49,037 bases of DNA from Thermodesulfovibrio sp. N1 (GCF_001707915.1 NZ_MAVV01000007.1:1-49037), one strand, 5' to 3'; counted from the first letter of the stretch, positions 25,281-34,496 are shown. Translations and numbers: made by a program. The notes: generated by a model not told the origin, from the sequence alone.

Positions 25281-25309
25281 ATTATATCATAATCCTTTAT
25301 TTAAGATAA
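25281..25309 (-). promoter_or_regulatory. Predicted promoter of the thirteen-gene envelope run
   Basis: On the minus strand TATAAT (25281-25286) follows a weak TTATCT (25304-25309) after 17 nt. The -10 is eight bases from the ROK kinase ATG. It overlaps in space with the divergent promoter at 25314-25341. Confidence 0.45.
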
Positions 25310-25313
25310 ATTT

Positions 25314-25341
25314 TTGAGAGAACCCTGTTATCTGATAAAAT
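25314..25341 (+). promoter_or_regulatory. Predicted promoter of the DUF3147-metal protein pair
   Basis: TTGAGA (25314-25319), 16-nt spacer, TAAAAT (25336-25341), then five bases to the ATG at 25347; no ribosome site. Leaderless transcription is likely. Confidence 0.55.
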
Positions 25342-25346
25342 AAAAA

Positions 25347-25688
25347 ATGGATATTAAATATGTAATATATTTCTTGATTGGAGGAAGTGTTGTAAGTTTA
25401 GTGACCTATTTCGCAAGCCATTCAAAGGGATTAATAGCTGCTTTTTTTGCTAATCTACCTGTTATTACTCTTACAACTTTTATTATTATCTATTTTGAAT
25501 CTGGTGAAAAAAATGTTCTTATTTATGCTAAAAGCCTTCTTGTTATGCTTTTCCCCTGGTTAGCTTATATATTTTCGGTTATTTTTTTGGGTTCCAAAAT
25601 TGGTATTATTCCTTCACTTTTAATAGGACTGACATTTTATTTGATTCTCTCTTATATAATAATTAAAAATTTTTCTATTACAACATAA
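25347..25688 (+). CDS. DUF3147-like small membrane protein
   Basis: 113 residues with four hydrophobic segments (about 5-22, 29-48, 61-80, 84-105) and very short loops, like half of a small transporter. It resembles the DUF3147 family. Substrate unknown. A heavy-metal-binding protein follows after 15 bp, which makes a metal-related role possible but unproven. Confidence 0.6.
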   Translation: MDIKYVIYFLIGGSVVSLVTYFASHSKGLIAAFFANLPVITLTTFIIIYFESGEKNVLIYAKSLLVMLFPWLAYIFSVIFLGSKIGIIPSLLIGLTFYLILSYIIIKNFSITT

Positions 25689-25703
25689 AGGAGTGATTCT
25701 ACT

Positions 25704-25904
25704 ATGAAAGAAATGAAAATTTTTATTGAAGGAATGACCTGTAATCATTGTATTAAAAGAGTAACTCAAGCGCTTGAGCTTGCAGGAGTTGAAGAAGCAG
25801 ATGTAAAAATTGGTGAAGCTAACATAATTTTTGATGAGAATAAAACAGATATTGAAAAGATTGCCAAAGCACTGGAGGATGCAGGATATAAATTGAAAGG
25901 TTAA
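25704..25904 (+). CDS. Heavy-metal-associated (HMA) domain protein, CopZ-like
   Basis: 66 residues forming one ferredoxin-like HMA domain. The metal site is GMTCNHC (residues 10-16), with both cysteines. Such proteins carry Cu(I) or similar ions to transporters. AAGGAG lies before the ATG. The stop overlaps the convergent lolD stop by 4 bp. No P-type ATPase is in the window. Confidence 0.88.
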   Translation: MKEMKIFIEGMTCNHCIKRVTQALELAGVEEADVKIGEANIIFDENKTDIEKIAKALEDAGYKLKG

Positions 25905-26611
25905 TTTAGATTTATTAAAAAACCATCAATCATCCTAAATCTTCTTGTGCATTTTTGAGCTAAAGCTTCATTGTGAGTTACTACTATGAAAGTAGTTTTG
26001 CTTTCCTCATTAATCTTTAAGAATAGTTCAAAAAGTTCCTGAGCGGATTTAGAATCAAGATTTCCTGTAGGTTCATCGGCAAGCACAATAGATGGATTTT
26101 TAAATAAAGCTCTTGCTACCGCCACTCTTTGTTGTTCTCCTCCTGAAAGTTCTCCTGGATAATGATGGATTCTTTGATGGATTCCTAATCCTTTAAGTAT
26201 TTCAAAGGCTCTTTCTTCCAGTTCGTGTTTATTTATTTTTTTCTTTCCAAATTCACTAGTAATTAATTCTGGTATAATTACATTTTCAAGAACATTAAAT
26301 TCTGGTAAAAGATAGTGAAATTGAAAAACAAATCCAATATGCCTATTACGAAATTCTGAAAGAGCATCTCTCGATAACTTTGATGGGTTTATTTCAGTAT
26401 CAAATTTAAATAAAATTTCTCCTTCAGTTTGTGCTTCAAGAGTTCCTATTATGTGTAGAAAAGTACTTTTACCTGCTCCAGAGGCTCCTGTTATTGCTAA
26501 TATTTCACCTTCGTAGGCTAAAAAATCAATTCCCTTTAATACCTCTATTTTACCTGCTTTTTTAAAATAGGTCTTTTTAAGGTTTTTTGTTATCAATATC
26601 TCTTTTTTCAT
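25901..26611 (-). CDS. lolD: LolD-like ABC transporter ATPase
   Basis: 236 residues: Walker A GASGAGKST, Q-loop, signature LSGGEQQRVAVARAL, Walker B IVLADEPTGNLD, and His loop VVTHNEAL. With LolC/E it pulls lipoproteins from the inner membrane. I chose the ATG at 26611 (MKKEILITKNLKKTY), which matches the family start; an ATG at 26638 is also open, and neither has a good ribosome site. It overlaps the small membrane-protein gene upstream by about 35 bp. Confidence 0.85.
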   Translation of the reverse strand: MKKEILITKNLKKTYFKKAGKIEVLKGIDFLAYEGEILAITGASGAGKSTFLHIIGTLEAQTEGEILFKFDTEINPSKLSRDALSEFRNRHIGFVFQFHYLLPEFNVLENVIIPELITSEFGKKKINKHELEERAFEILKGLGIHQRIHHYPGELSGGEQQRVAVARALFKNPSIVLADEPTGNLDSKSAQELFELFLKINEESKTTFIVVTHNEALAQKCTRRFRMIDGFLINLN

Positions 26612-26831
26612 CTGATTTAAAAGGTTTTGCCATTTCATCTATTTTTTTCAGTGTACTTTTATGTATACTGTCTGCTTTCTGAGCAGCATAATGGAAAACT
26701 TTTTTTACTACTCCCGTTGTTTTATCACCTATCTGTCTTATTTTCTCTCCTCCAAAAAGTAAGGCAACTACAAAAAAAATAGTTAAAACAATAATAGATA
26801 AACATCCTATGTTTCTTATAAATTTAAACAT
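26577..26831 (-). CDS. Small single-span membrane protein, TatA-like shape
   Basis: 84 residues: a short N-terminus, one hydrophobic helix (about 9-28), then FGGEKIRQIGDKTTGVVKKV, which recalls the FG hinge and amphipathic helix of TatA, and a charged tail. TatA proteins usually have the helix closer to the N-terminus, so this is only a resemblance. It sits between lolC and lolD, starting exactly where lolC ends. A lipoprotein-export helper is possible but not supported by sequence. Confidence 0.55.
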   Translation of the reverse strand: MFKFIRNIGCLSIIVLTIFFVVALLFGGEKIRQIGDKTTGVVKKVFHYAAQKADSIHKSTLKKIDEMAKPFKSDEKRDIDNKKP

Positions 26832-28036
26832 TATTCATACCTCAATATCTCTACTGGATTTATTTTAGCAGCTCTATGAGCTGGATATACAGTAGATATA
26901 AGACTAATAAACAATGCTGAAACTGAGATTAAAATAATATCAAAAATTTTAACCTTTACTGGCAATTTACTTAAATAGTAAACATCTGCAGGAAGTTTTA
27001 CAATTTCATAGGATTTAATTATTTCACACAAAATCAGTCCTCCTGTAAGTCCAATTAGTACACCAATTATACCAATTAGAAATCCCTGATACATAAAAAT
27101 CAATTTTATTAAATTATCTGTAGCTCCCATTGACTTAAGAATAGCAATATCTCTTTGTTTTTCTGTTACATTTACCATAAGCATACTTATTATATTGAAG
27201 GAGGCAACAAGCACTATTAATGTAAGTATAACAAACATAGCAAATTTTTCAAGCTTTAGAGCAGAAAAAAGATTTCTGTTCATTTGCATCCAATCTTTCA
27301 CATAATAATCTTCGCCAAGCTCTTTACTAAGAGACTGACTTACTGTGTTAGCTTTATAGACATTTTTAAGTTTAAGTTGAATTCCTGTTACTTTATCGCC
27401 ATATTCAAAAAAATCCTGAGCTATCTTAAGATCAGTAATGGCAAGATTCATATCATATTCATACATTCCTATTTCAAAGATACCTGTAATAATAAATTTT
27501 TTTACTTTTGGGATAATACCCAAAGGGCCTATTGACCCCATAGGAGAGATTATTGTAATAGAATCTCCTGGTAATACTCCTAAAAGATTTGCAAGCTCTT
27601 TTCCAATTATTATCCATGGAAGATCAGTATAATTTTCATATTTGTATTTAACATGTTTAAAAACTTCCGTAGTTTTCATATCATACTCTGGAATAATTCC
27701 TCTTAGATATACTCCATGGGCTCTTTTGCCAGATGAAATTAAAACCTGTCCCATTACAAAGGGAGAGAATGCGAGAATGTCGTTTTTTTCCGAGAAAAAA
27801 ACTCCAAGCTTATCATAATCTTTTATACTTCCTGAATAACTTAGCACTACTGCATGGGCTTGGGCACCTAAAATTTTTTTTTGTAAATCTTCATGAAATC
27901 CGCTTATTACGGAAATAACAACAATCAATGCCATAACACCAAGAGCAACTCCACTTATTGAAATTAACGTACCAAAGGAAAGCCCTTTTTTTCTGCTTTT
28001 AAGATATCTTAGAGCAATAAAAAAGGGAAGTTTCAT
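26831..28036 (-). CDS. LolC/LolE-like lipoprotein-releasing permease
   Basis: 401 residues. N-terminal membrane helix in [21 protein letters not shown], a large periplasmic domain (about 60-260), and the FtsX-type C-terminal block of three helices starting near [16 protein letters not shown], with [14 protein letters not shown]. One permease gene serving as both LolC and LolE is common outside gamma-proteobacteria. Its ATG overlaps the lysS stop by 4 bp. Confidence 0.88.
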   Translation of the reverse strand: MKLPFFIALRYLKSRKKGLSFGTLISISGVALGVMALIVVISVISGFHEDLQKKILGAQAHAVVLSYSGSIKDYDKLGVFFSEKNDILAFSPFVMGQVLISSGKRAHGVYLRGIIPEYDMKTTEVFKHVKYKYENYTDLPWIIIGKELANLLGVLPGDSITIISPMGSIGPLGIIPKVKKFIITGIFEIGMYEYDMNLAITDLKIAQDFFEYGDKVTGIQLKLKNVYKANTVSQSLSKELGEDYYVKDWMQMNRNLFSALKLEKFAMFVILTLIVLVASFNIISMLMVNVTEKQRDIAILKSMGATDNLIKLIFMYQGFLIGIIGVLIGLTGGLILCEIIKSYEIVKLPADVYYLSKLPVKVKIFDIILISVSALFISLISTVYPAHRAAKINPVEILRYE

Positions 28037-29515
28037 TTTTCAGGTCTTAAAAGAGGAAAAAGTATTACATCTCTTATTGATTGATTATCCGTTAAAAGCA
28101 TAACAAGCCTGTCTATGCCAATTCCTTCTCCTGCAGCAGGAGGCATGCCTATTTCAAGAGCTCTTATAAAATCTTCATCCATTTCAGGGACTTCCTCGTC
28201 TCCTTTAAGTCTTTCCTCAAGTTGCTTAAGAAATCTCTCTTTCTGGTCAATGGGATCATTGAGTTCTGAAAAGGCATTTGCAATTTCTCTTCCTGCAATA
28301 AAAAGTTCAAATCTTTCAACAAGTTCTGGATTGTCCTTTTTTCTTTTTGCTAAAGGAGATAGCTCCACAGGATAATCAATAATGAATGTAGGTTGAATAA
28401 GGAATGGTTCAACAGTTTCTTTAAATATCTCATCTAAAATTTTAGGAAGGCTTGCTTCCTTTGGAAGCTCTATACCTCTTTCTTTTGCCCACTTAGTTGC
28501 CTTTTCTTGATTTTTAAATATTTCCTCAGGAACTCCCTTTTCTTTTAAAGCATCATACATGGAAATTCTTTTGTACGGAGGAGTAAAATCAATTATGTCA
28601 TCACTGTATTTTATTTTTAAGGCACCACAAACTTTTTCAACAACATAGCATAGAAGTTTTTCTGTAAAATCCATTAACCAGTTATAGTCTTTATAGGCAA
28701 CATAAAATTCTATCATTGTGAATTCGGGATTATGTTTTGTAGATATTCCTTCATTTCGGAAGTTTTTACCTATTTCAAAGACTCTTTCAAATCCACCAAC
28801 AAGAAGTCTTTTTAAAAAAAGTTCAGGAGCAATTCTCAAGTAAAGTTCCATATCAAGGGCTTCATGATAAGTTTTGAAGGGTTTTGCCCTTGCTCCTCCT
28901 GCTATTGTATGCATAATGGGCGTTTCAACTTCAAGAAAACCTTCATTTTCAAGAAATTCTCTTAAATATCTGATAATCTGTTGCCTTTTTACAAAGGTTT
29001 CCTTTACAGAAGGATTAACAATTAGATCTACATATCTTTGCCTGTAACGGGCTTCAATATCTTTAAGTCCGTGCCATTTTTCTGGAAGAGGTCTAAGGGA
29101 TTTACTTAAAAAAACAAAATTTTTAACTTCTATAGTTAATTCATTAGTTTTGGTTCTAAACAGCCTTCCTTCAACGCCAATAATATCTCCGATATCAATA
29201 TTTTTAATTAATTGAAAATTCTCTCCTAAAAGGTCCTTTCTAAGATAAATTTGAATCCTACCTTTCGAATCCTGTAAATGAGCAAAAACTGCTTTGCCAA
29301 AATCTCTTAGAAGTATAACTCTTCCTGCAACTGATGTATTTATAATATTTTGTTCTAATTGATCTTTGTCTAAATTCCCAAAATTTTTAAAAATTTTCAT
29401 ATGTACTATGTTGAGGTTCAAAGACTCCATCGTAGGGCTCAATACCCATATTTCTTAAATTCTCGAGTTTTTTAATTCTCTGTTGAATGAGTTCTGATAA
29501 TGGCGTTTCTTGCAT
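28033..29515 (-). CDS. lysS: Lysyl-tRNA synthetase, with one frameshift near the N-terminus
   Basis: Class II synthetase: OB-fold anticodon domain ([21 protein letters not shown]), motif 2 [13 protein letters not shown], motif 3 [12 protein letters not shown]. The frame with the main body opens only at 29442. The true N-terminus is in another frame from the ATG at 29515: [20 protein letters not shown], then [21 protein letters not shown] and a stop. Removing one T from the T5 run at 29389-29393 joins the two into a normal 493-residue LysS ([14 protein letters not shown]). A TTGACT-N18-TATAAT promoter eight bases before 29515 supports that start. LysS is normally essential, so sequencing error or slippage is likelier than gene loss. 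Confidence 0.85.
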
Positions 29516-29523
29516 AATTTTGA

Positions 29524-29553
29524 ATTATACCCCCTTAATATTTTGATAGTCAA
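29524..29553 (-). promoter_or_regulatory. Predicted promoter of lysS
   Basis: On the minus strand: TTGACT (29548-29553), 18-nt spacer, perfect TATAAT (29524-29529), eight bases to the ATG at 29515. Confidence 0.65.
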
Positions 29554-29561
29554 ATTAAAAA

Positions 29562-29636
29562 TCGGGGCGAGCCGATTTGAACGGCCGACCACTCGCACCC
29601 CAAGCGAGTGCGCTAACCAGGCTGCGCTACGCCCCG
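29562..29636 (-). tRNA. tRNA-Pro (GGG)
   Basis: 75 nt on the minus strand. Acceptor arms CGGGGCG/CGCCCCG close the cloverleaf; the anticodon stem ACTCGC/GCGAGT holds loop TTGGGGT, anticodon GGG; the T arm has GTTCAAATC. The 3' CCA is not encoded. It sits between the MerR gene and lysS. Confidence 0.95.
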
Positions 29637-29637
29637 A

Positions 29638-29985
29638 TCATGATAGGATATCAAGAATTTCTCTTAATTTTATTTTAACTCTTTCTATGATTTCTTTTTT
29701 ATTGTCCATTTCGTAACCAGAAGCATTGTATATTTTACTTAATTTTTTTCTTACTCCCTCTACTGTATATTTTTCTTCATATAGCATTTTTTTTATCAAA
29801 ATCAACATCTCAATTTCTCTTTTAGTATATAATCTTTGACCACCTTTGGTCTTTTTCGGCTTTAAAAAGGGAAACTCTGTTTCCCAGAACCTTAAAACAT
29901 ATGTATTAACACCTAATATTTTGCTTACCTCTCCTATTTTATAAAATAACTTAAAAGGTAATTCTTTCTGTAAAGATTCTCCCAT
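29638..29985 (-). CDS. MerR-family transcriptional regulator
   Basis: 115 residues. The winged-helix DNA-binding part starts YKIGEVSKILGVNTYVLRFW and continues GGQRLYTKREIEML (the wing), followed by a short helix region and a Lys-rich dimerisation tail. There are no effector-binding cysteines or extra domain, as in the small MerR proteins often found beside IHF genes. It lies 1 bp after the IHF/HU gene; the pairing of ihfA and a MerR gene is common in bacteria. Confidence 0.85.
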   Translation of the reverse strand: MGESLQKELPFKLFYKIGEVSKILGVNTYVLRFWETEFPFLKPKKTKGGQRLYTKREIEMLILIKKMLYEEKYTVEGVRKKLSKIYNASGYEMDNKKEIIERVKIKLREILDILS

Positions 29986-29986
29986 T

Positions 29987-30271
29987 TTATGTTAAATTTT
30001 TCTTAAACTGCTCTTTCAGCTTTTCGCTGGGTTTAAATGTTACAACTTTTCTCGGTTTAATTTCAACGGGTTGCATTGTTTTTGGATTTCTACCAATTCT
30101 TAACCCTTTTTTTCTTACTGTAAAAACACCAAAGCCTGATATTTTTAATGCTTCCTCTTCAATTAGTCCCTCTTTCATTGTTTCAAAAACTGTATCAACA
30201 ATTTTTTGTATCTCAGTTTTTGGTAATCCTATTTTTTCAAAAATGTAGTTAACCAAGTCAGCCTTTGTCAT
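29987..30271 (-). CDS. Integration host factor/HU-family DNA-bending protein (IhfA-like)
   Basis: 94 residues of the HU/IHF fold: MTKADLVNYIFEKIGLPK, then LKISGFGVFTVRKKG and the arm GRNPKTMQPVEI with the DNA-intercalating proline. It compacts or bends DNA. A strong AGGGAGG precedes the ATG. HU and IHF cannot be told apart with certainty; the ihfA-merR order favours IHF alpha. Confidence 0.9.
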   Translation of the reverse strand: MTKADLVNYIFEKIGLPKTEIQKIVDTVFETMKEGLIEEEALKISGFGVFTVRKKGLRIGRNPKTMQPVEIKPRKVVTFKPSEKLKEQFKKNLT

Positions 30272-30306
30272 GTGCCCTCCCTATAAGTGTATGAAAATTA
30301 TTGAAT

Positions 30307-30335
30307 TTTAAAATATTTAATTATAAACCTGTCAA
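30307..30335 (-). promoter_or_regulatory. Predicted promoter of the ihf-merR genes
   Basis: On the minus strand: perfect TTGACA (30330-30335), 17-nt spacer, TTTAAA (30307-30312). The leader of about 30 nt ends in AGGGAGG before the IHF-like ATG. Confidence 0.6.
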
Positions 30336-30337
30336 GC

Positions 30338-32281
30338 TTATCCTAAAACCTTTTTTCTTACATAAGGCAATAATCCACCCTCAAGGATAAGGTCTTTTTC
30401 TTTAGAATTAAGATTAGAGTTTACATAAAAAACAAAATCTTTTGTTAAATTTTTTACTTCATACCGCTGATTATACCTAACACCTTCAATAAGATTTTTT
30501 ATCTCTAATATATCTCCCTGTTCAATTTTTTCGTAATCATGAGGGTCCGCAAATAAAAGAGGAATTATACCGAAATTTATTAAATTTGCTCTGTGAATTC
30601 TTGCAAAGGATTTGGCTATAACTGCTTTAATTCCGAGATACATAGGAGCAATTGCTGCATGCTCTCTTGAGGAACCCTGCCCATAGTTTTCTCCTCCTAC
30701 AATAATACCTCCTCCCTTTGATTTTGCATTAAAAGCTCTTTCATAAAAAGTCTCATCGATATTTTTAAATGTAAATGTTGAAATCATTGGAATATTTGAT
30801 CTGTAAGGCAGAACCTGAGTGCCTGCTGGTAGAATGTCATCAGTTGTAATATTATCTCCAAGTTTTAGTAAAACTTCTGCAGAGATTTTTTCTTCAAGAG
30901 GTTCTTTTACTGGTACTTCTTTTATATTGGGACCTTTTATTATCTTGATTTCTTTATCCTTCTTTGGAGGAATTATCATGTTATCATTTATTGAAAACTC
31001 ATTAGGTTCAGGAATATCATCAATTTTAATATTACTTTCAAAGGGATCAACTAATTTCCCATTAATAGCAGATAGAGCACATACTACAGGAGAAGCAAGA
31101 TATACAAAAGCATCTTTAGTTCCCGATCTCCCTTTAAAATTACGATTGTATGACCTAAGGGATACCTGTCCACTTCCTGGAGCACCTCCCATTCCTATAC
31201 AGGGACCACAGGCGGATTCAAGGATTCGGGCACCTGCTGAAATCATGTCTTTGATTGCCCCATCTTTAGCAAGCATCTCATAGACTTGTTTTGACCCTGG
31301 ATTTATAAAAAGAGTTATGTCCTCATGAACAACTTTATCTTTTAATATGGATGCTACTGTTTTCATAATTTTATATGATGAATTGGTGCAGGAACCAATA
31401 CAAACCTGATCTACTTTAATTCCCTTTATATCCTTCACAGCAACTACATTGTCAGGACTATGGGGCTGAGCAATCATTGGCTCTATCTCAGAAAGGTCAA
31501 GTTCTACTATTTCATAATATCCTGCATCTTCATCGGCTTCAAGTTCAATCCACTGATGCTGTCTTCCCTGGGCATTAAGAAATCTGCGAGTATTTTCATC
31601 GCTTGGGAAAACAGAAGTAGTTGCTCCAAGTTCAGCTCCCATATTAGTTATGGTTGCTCTCTCAGTAACGGAAAGGTCTTTGACTCCGGGACCTCCGTAT
31701 TCAAAAATTTTCCCAATTCCACCTTTAACAGTTAACATTTTTAAAAGAGTAAGTATAACATCCATAGCAGTCACATAGGGTCTGCGCAATTTACCAGTAA
31801 GGTGAATTTTTACTATTTTTGGCATGGTAAACTCAAAGGGCATACCAGCCATAACAGAGGCAGCTTCAAGACCGCCAACTCCTATTGCTATCATACCTAT
31901 TCCACCACCTGTTGGTGTATGGCTATCTGTGCCTAAGGCAATCCTTCCAGGAGCAGCAAATCTTTCAAGATGTACCTGATGACATATACCATTTCCAGGC
32001 CTTGAAAAATAGGCTCCGAAACGGGCTGCGGATGTTTTTAAAAAGAGATGGTCATCGGCATTCATAAAATTGCTTTGAAGCATATTATGGTCTACATAGG
32101 AAACTGCAGTTGGAACTTTAACTTGATCCAATCCAATAGCTTCAAACTCAAGCCATGTCATTGTTCCAGTTGCATCTTGAGTATAAACCTGATCAACTCT
32201 TACTCCAATAAGACTTCCTTCTTTCAAGTCTCCATAAACAAGATGAGATTCTAAGATTTTTTCAACAACACTCTTACCCAT
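30338..32281 (-). CDS. Aconitate hydratase
   Basis: 647 residues, the short bacterial aconitase form. Fe-S ligands lie in IGSCTNSSYK and ESACGPCIGMGG; GTDSHTPTGGGIGM and the swivel-domain GENYGQGSSREHAA are intact. It interconverts citrate and isocitrate in the TCA cycle, in either direction. The start overlaps the phosphatase-family gene by 8 bp. No other TCA gene is in the window. Confidence 0.93.
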   Translation of the reverse strand: MGKSVVEKILESHLVYGDLKEGSLIGVRVDQVYTQDATGTMTWLEFEAIGLDQVKVPTAVSYVDHNMLQSNFMNADDHLFLKTSAARFGAYFSRPGNGICHQVHLERFAAPGRIALGTDSHTPTGGGIGMIAIGVGGLEAASVMAGMPFEFTMPKIVKIHLTGKLRRPYVTAMDVILTLLKMLTVKGGIGKIFEYGGPGVKDLSVTERATITNMGAELGATTSVFPSDENTRRFLNAQGRQHQWIELEADEDAGYYEIVELDLSEIEPMIAQPHSPDNVVAVKDIKGIKVDQVCIGSCTNSSYKIMKTVASILKDKVVHEDITLFINPGSKQVYEMLAKDGAIKDMISAGARILESACGPCIGMGGAPGSGQVSLRSYNRNFKGRSGTKDAFVYLASPVVCALSAINGKLVDPFESNIKIDDIPEPNEFSINDNMIIPPKKDKEIKIIKGPNIKEVPVKEPLEEKISAEVLLKLGDNITTDDILPAGTQVLPYRSNIPMISTFTFKNIDETFYERAFNAKSKGGGIIVGGENYGQGSSREHAAIAPMYLGIKAVIAKSFARIHRANLINFGIIPLLFADPHDYEKIEQGDILEIKNLIEGVRYNQRYEVKNLTKDFVFYVNSNLNSKEKDLILEGGLLPYVRKKVLG

Positions 32282-33071
32282 TAATTCCTCCTAAAGTATC
32301 TTTTACTTTCTTGACCAAAAAAGAATGAATTACAGGATTACCTGCAATGATATTGCCTGTTTTTAAATATTCTTCATTGCCTTCAAAGTCTGAAACGCAA
32401 CCTCCTGCTTCTTTTATTAAAACTATACCTGCTGCAATATCCCAGGGACTCAGTGAAAACTCGAAAAAACCATCAACTCTACCTGAGGCTACATAAGCAA
32501 GGTCAATTGCTGCAGCACCTGGTCTTCTAAGATCGCTTACAGAAAAAAGTAGTTCACGAAAAATTTTTATATAAGGGTCAATATATTGTTTATTTCTAAA
32601 AGGAAAGCCTGTTGCTATAAGGCTTAACTCAGGTAATTTTGTTGATGATACTTTTATTTTTCTCCCATTTAAAAAGGCTCCTCCATTCTTTTCAGCATAA
32701 AATATTTCCTGCCTTATTGGATCATGGACAACCCCTAAAACCAGTTCTCCTTTATACATTAATGCAATTGATATGGCTACTACTGGAAACCCATGAATAA
32801 AATTAGTTGTCCCATCTAAAGGATCTATTATCCACAAATATTCAGCCTTTTTATAGTCATTAGATGACTCTTCAGCCATTATTTGATGGGATGGGAAACT
32901 CTTTTTTATATGATCAATGATTGTTTTTTCAGCTAATACATCTACTTCTGTAACATAGTCAGAAATGCTTTTTTGTGTGATTTCTTCATTGGTGATTGTT
33001 CCAATTCTTTCTTTTATAATTCTGCCTGTCTGTTGAGCAGCTTCCAATGAAACAATGAGAAAATCTCTCAT
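32274..33071 (-). CDS. Inositol monophosphatase family protein (SuhB-like)
   Basis: 265 residues. Metal-binding motifs MAEESS, IDPLDGTTNFIHGFP and SPWDIAAGIVLIKEAGG are complete. Members hydrolyse inositol-1-phosphate or related sugar phosphates; SuhB also acts in rRNA transcription. It overlaps the nitroreductase gene by 4 bp and aconitase by 8 bp. Confidence 0.88.
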   Translation of the reverse strand: MRDFLIVSLEAAQQTGRIIKERIGTITNEEITQKSISDYVTEVDVLAEKTIIDHIKKSFPSHQIMAEESSNDYKKAEYLWIIDPLDGTTNFIHGFPVVAISIALMYKGELVLGVVHDPIRQEIFYAEKNGGAFLNGRKIKVSSTKLPELSLIATGFPFRNKQYIDPYIKIFRELLFSVSDLRRPGAAAIDLAYVASGRVDGFFEFSLSPWDIAAGIVLIKEAGGCVSDFEGNEEYLKTGNIIAGNPVIHSFLVKKVKDTLGGING

Positions 33072-33589
33072 TCCACAAACTCCACTGCTTCATGAATTGA
33101 TACACGGGGAGGTGCCTTTGGAATGTCTGCTGGATAACCAACAGGTAAAATTACAACAGGCCTTAAATGCTTTGGCAAGTTTAATATTTTAGATACTTCA
33201 TCTTCTCTAAAAGCTCCGATCCAGACACTGCCAAGTCCATTTTCATGGGCAACCAGCATCGCATTTGTAATGCTACAGGATACATCCTGAATGGCATAGA
33301 GATAAACACCCCTTTCTCCATATCTCGGATAGATTTTGTTAATATCAATACATCCAACAATAACTAATGGAGCTTCTGCAATAAACATCTGATTTAATGA
33401 AGCATAGGCAAGTTTCAATTTCAAATCTCTATTTTTTATAAAAAAGAACTTTCTTGCCTGAAGATTTCCTGCTGAGGGTGCCCAGATAATAGCTTCAATA
33501 AGTTTTTTTATTAATTCTTCAGGAATTTCTTTTTTTAAAAAGGACCTGATACTTCTTCTTTCTTTTACTGCCTTTAAAACCTCATCCAT
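33068..33589 (-). CDS. Nitroreductase-family flavoprotein
   Basis: 173 residues. The FMN-binding start AVKERRSIRSFLKKEIPEE, then WAPSAGNLQARKFFF and GLGSVWIGAFRE near the middle, and ILPVGYPADIPKAPPR near the end. An FMN enzyme reducing unknown substrates with NAD(P)H. It overlaps ttuA by 8 bp and the next gene by 4 bp. Confidence 0.87.
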   Translation of the reverse strand: MDEVLKAVKERRSIRSFLKKEIPEELIKKLIEAIIWAPSAGNLQARKFFFIKNRDLKLKLAYASLNQMFIAEAPLVIVGCIDINKIYPRYGERGVYLYAIQDVSCSITNAMLVAHENGLGSVWIGAFREDEVSKILNLPKHLRPVVILPVGYPADIPKAPPRVSIHEAVEFVE

Positions 33590-34496
33590 GCTTATATTCT
33601 AACAGCTTTTCCTTTAATCTGCAAATGCTACATAAATCTGCTAAGGTTAAATATCCGCATTTTTTACATGAATTTAGCACAACTTGATCATCATTTTCCC
33701 GATAGAAGTTTTTGCTCCTTTTTAAGTATCCTTTATAAAAGCCGATAATAGAGCCAGGGAAATTATTATTCAGTTCTTCTACAATACCTTTAAATACATC
33801 ATAAACTTCGGATTTATATGGACATCTTTCCTCTATGACTTCTATTCCTGAAATTTTACAGAAAAGCCTTGTTTCATCCTCTGTAATCAGACATAGAGGT
33901 TTTACTTTTCTGTTTAATCCTTCCTTTTCTTTCAAAACAGGAGAGATTCTTGATAATAAATCATCATTCCAGAAAAGCATATTTTTCAGTATAAATGAAA
34001 CTTCATCGTTTAAAGTATGTCCTGTAACAATTGTTTGATTTTCTCCTTCTTTATTCATTAAATATCTTCTAAGCATTCCACATACTGCACATACAGGTTT
34101 TTTGGTTACTTTAGAAAGTTTTACCAATGGAATATCAATAAAATCCTTTAATTTTAAAATTTTTAATAATATTCCTTCTTTTTCACAAAAAGCACTAACA
34201 AGTTCTTCTGTTTTTTCTGATAATCCATCTATCCCAATATTGATGTGTAAAGCCTTGATGTTATATCCCAAATCCTTAAGTGCCTTTGTGATACTCATGC
34301 TGTCTTTTCCACCTGAAAGGGCAACTAAAATTGGTGTAGATTTTTCAAACATTTTAAATTTTTCGATGGTATCAACTACCCTTTTTCTAAAAAAAGAGGG
34401 GAAACATTCAAGGCATAACTTAAGATTGTAATGATTGAGGATAATTCCTTCTTTAAGGCTGTTACAAATTTTGCATCTTATTCTTCTGTTTTCCAT
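33582..34496 (-). CDS. ttuA: tRNA-5-methyluridine(54) 2-sulfurtransferase TtuA
   Basis: 304 residues with the TtuA arrangement. N-terminal zinc finger C8/C11/C28/C31; PP-loop SGGKDS (61-66); Fe-S cysteines C136, C139 (CAVCG) and C225 (ERCPY); C-terminal zinc finger C277/C280/C289/C292. TtuA adenylates and thiolates T54 of tRNA to s2T, which stabilises tRNA at high temperature. It belongs to the TtcA/TtuA group; the two zinc fingers favour TtuA. No TtuB sulfur-carrier gene is in the window. It overlaps rnhA by 19 bp and the nitroreductase gene by 8 bp. Confidence 0.86.
   Translation of the reverse strand: MENRRIRCKICNSLKEGIILNHYNLKLCLECFPSFFRKRVVDTIEKFKMFEKSTPILVALSGGKDSMSITKALKDLGYNIKALHINIGIDGLSEKTEELVSAFCEKEGILLKILKLKDFIDIPLVKLSKVTKKPVCAVCGMLRRYLMNKEGENQTIVTGHTLNDEVSFILKNMLFWNDDLLSRISPVLKEKEGLNRKVKPLCLITEDETRLFCKISGIEVIEERCPYKSEVYDVFKGIVEELNNNFPGSIIGFYKGYLKRSKNFYRENDDQVVLNSCKKCGYLTLADLCSICRLKEKLLEYKHG

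Noticed and set aside
25901-26638. LolD start at 26638
   Set aside because: Neither start has a ribosome site, but 26611 gives the family-typical N-terminus; kept as alternative only.
30819-31283. 154-codon plus-strand frame inside aconitase
   Set aside because: It is antisense to conserved aconitase motifs and its translation has no family features; a shadow frame.
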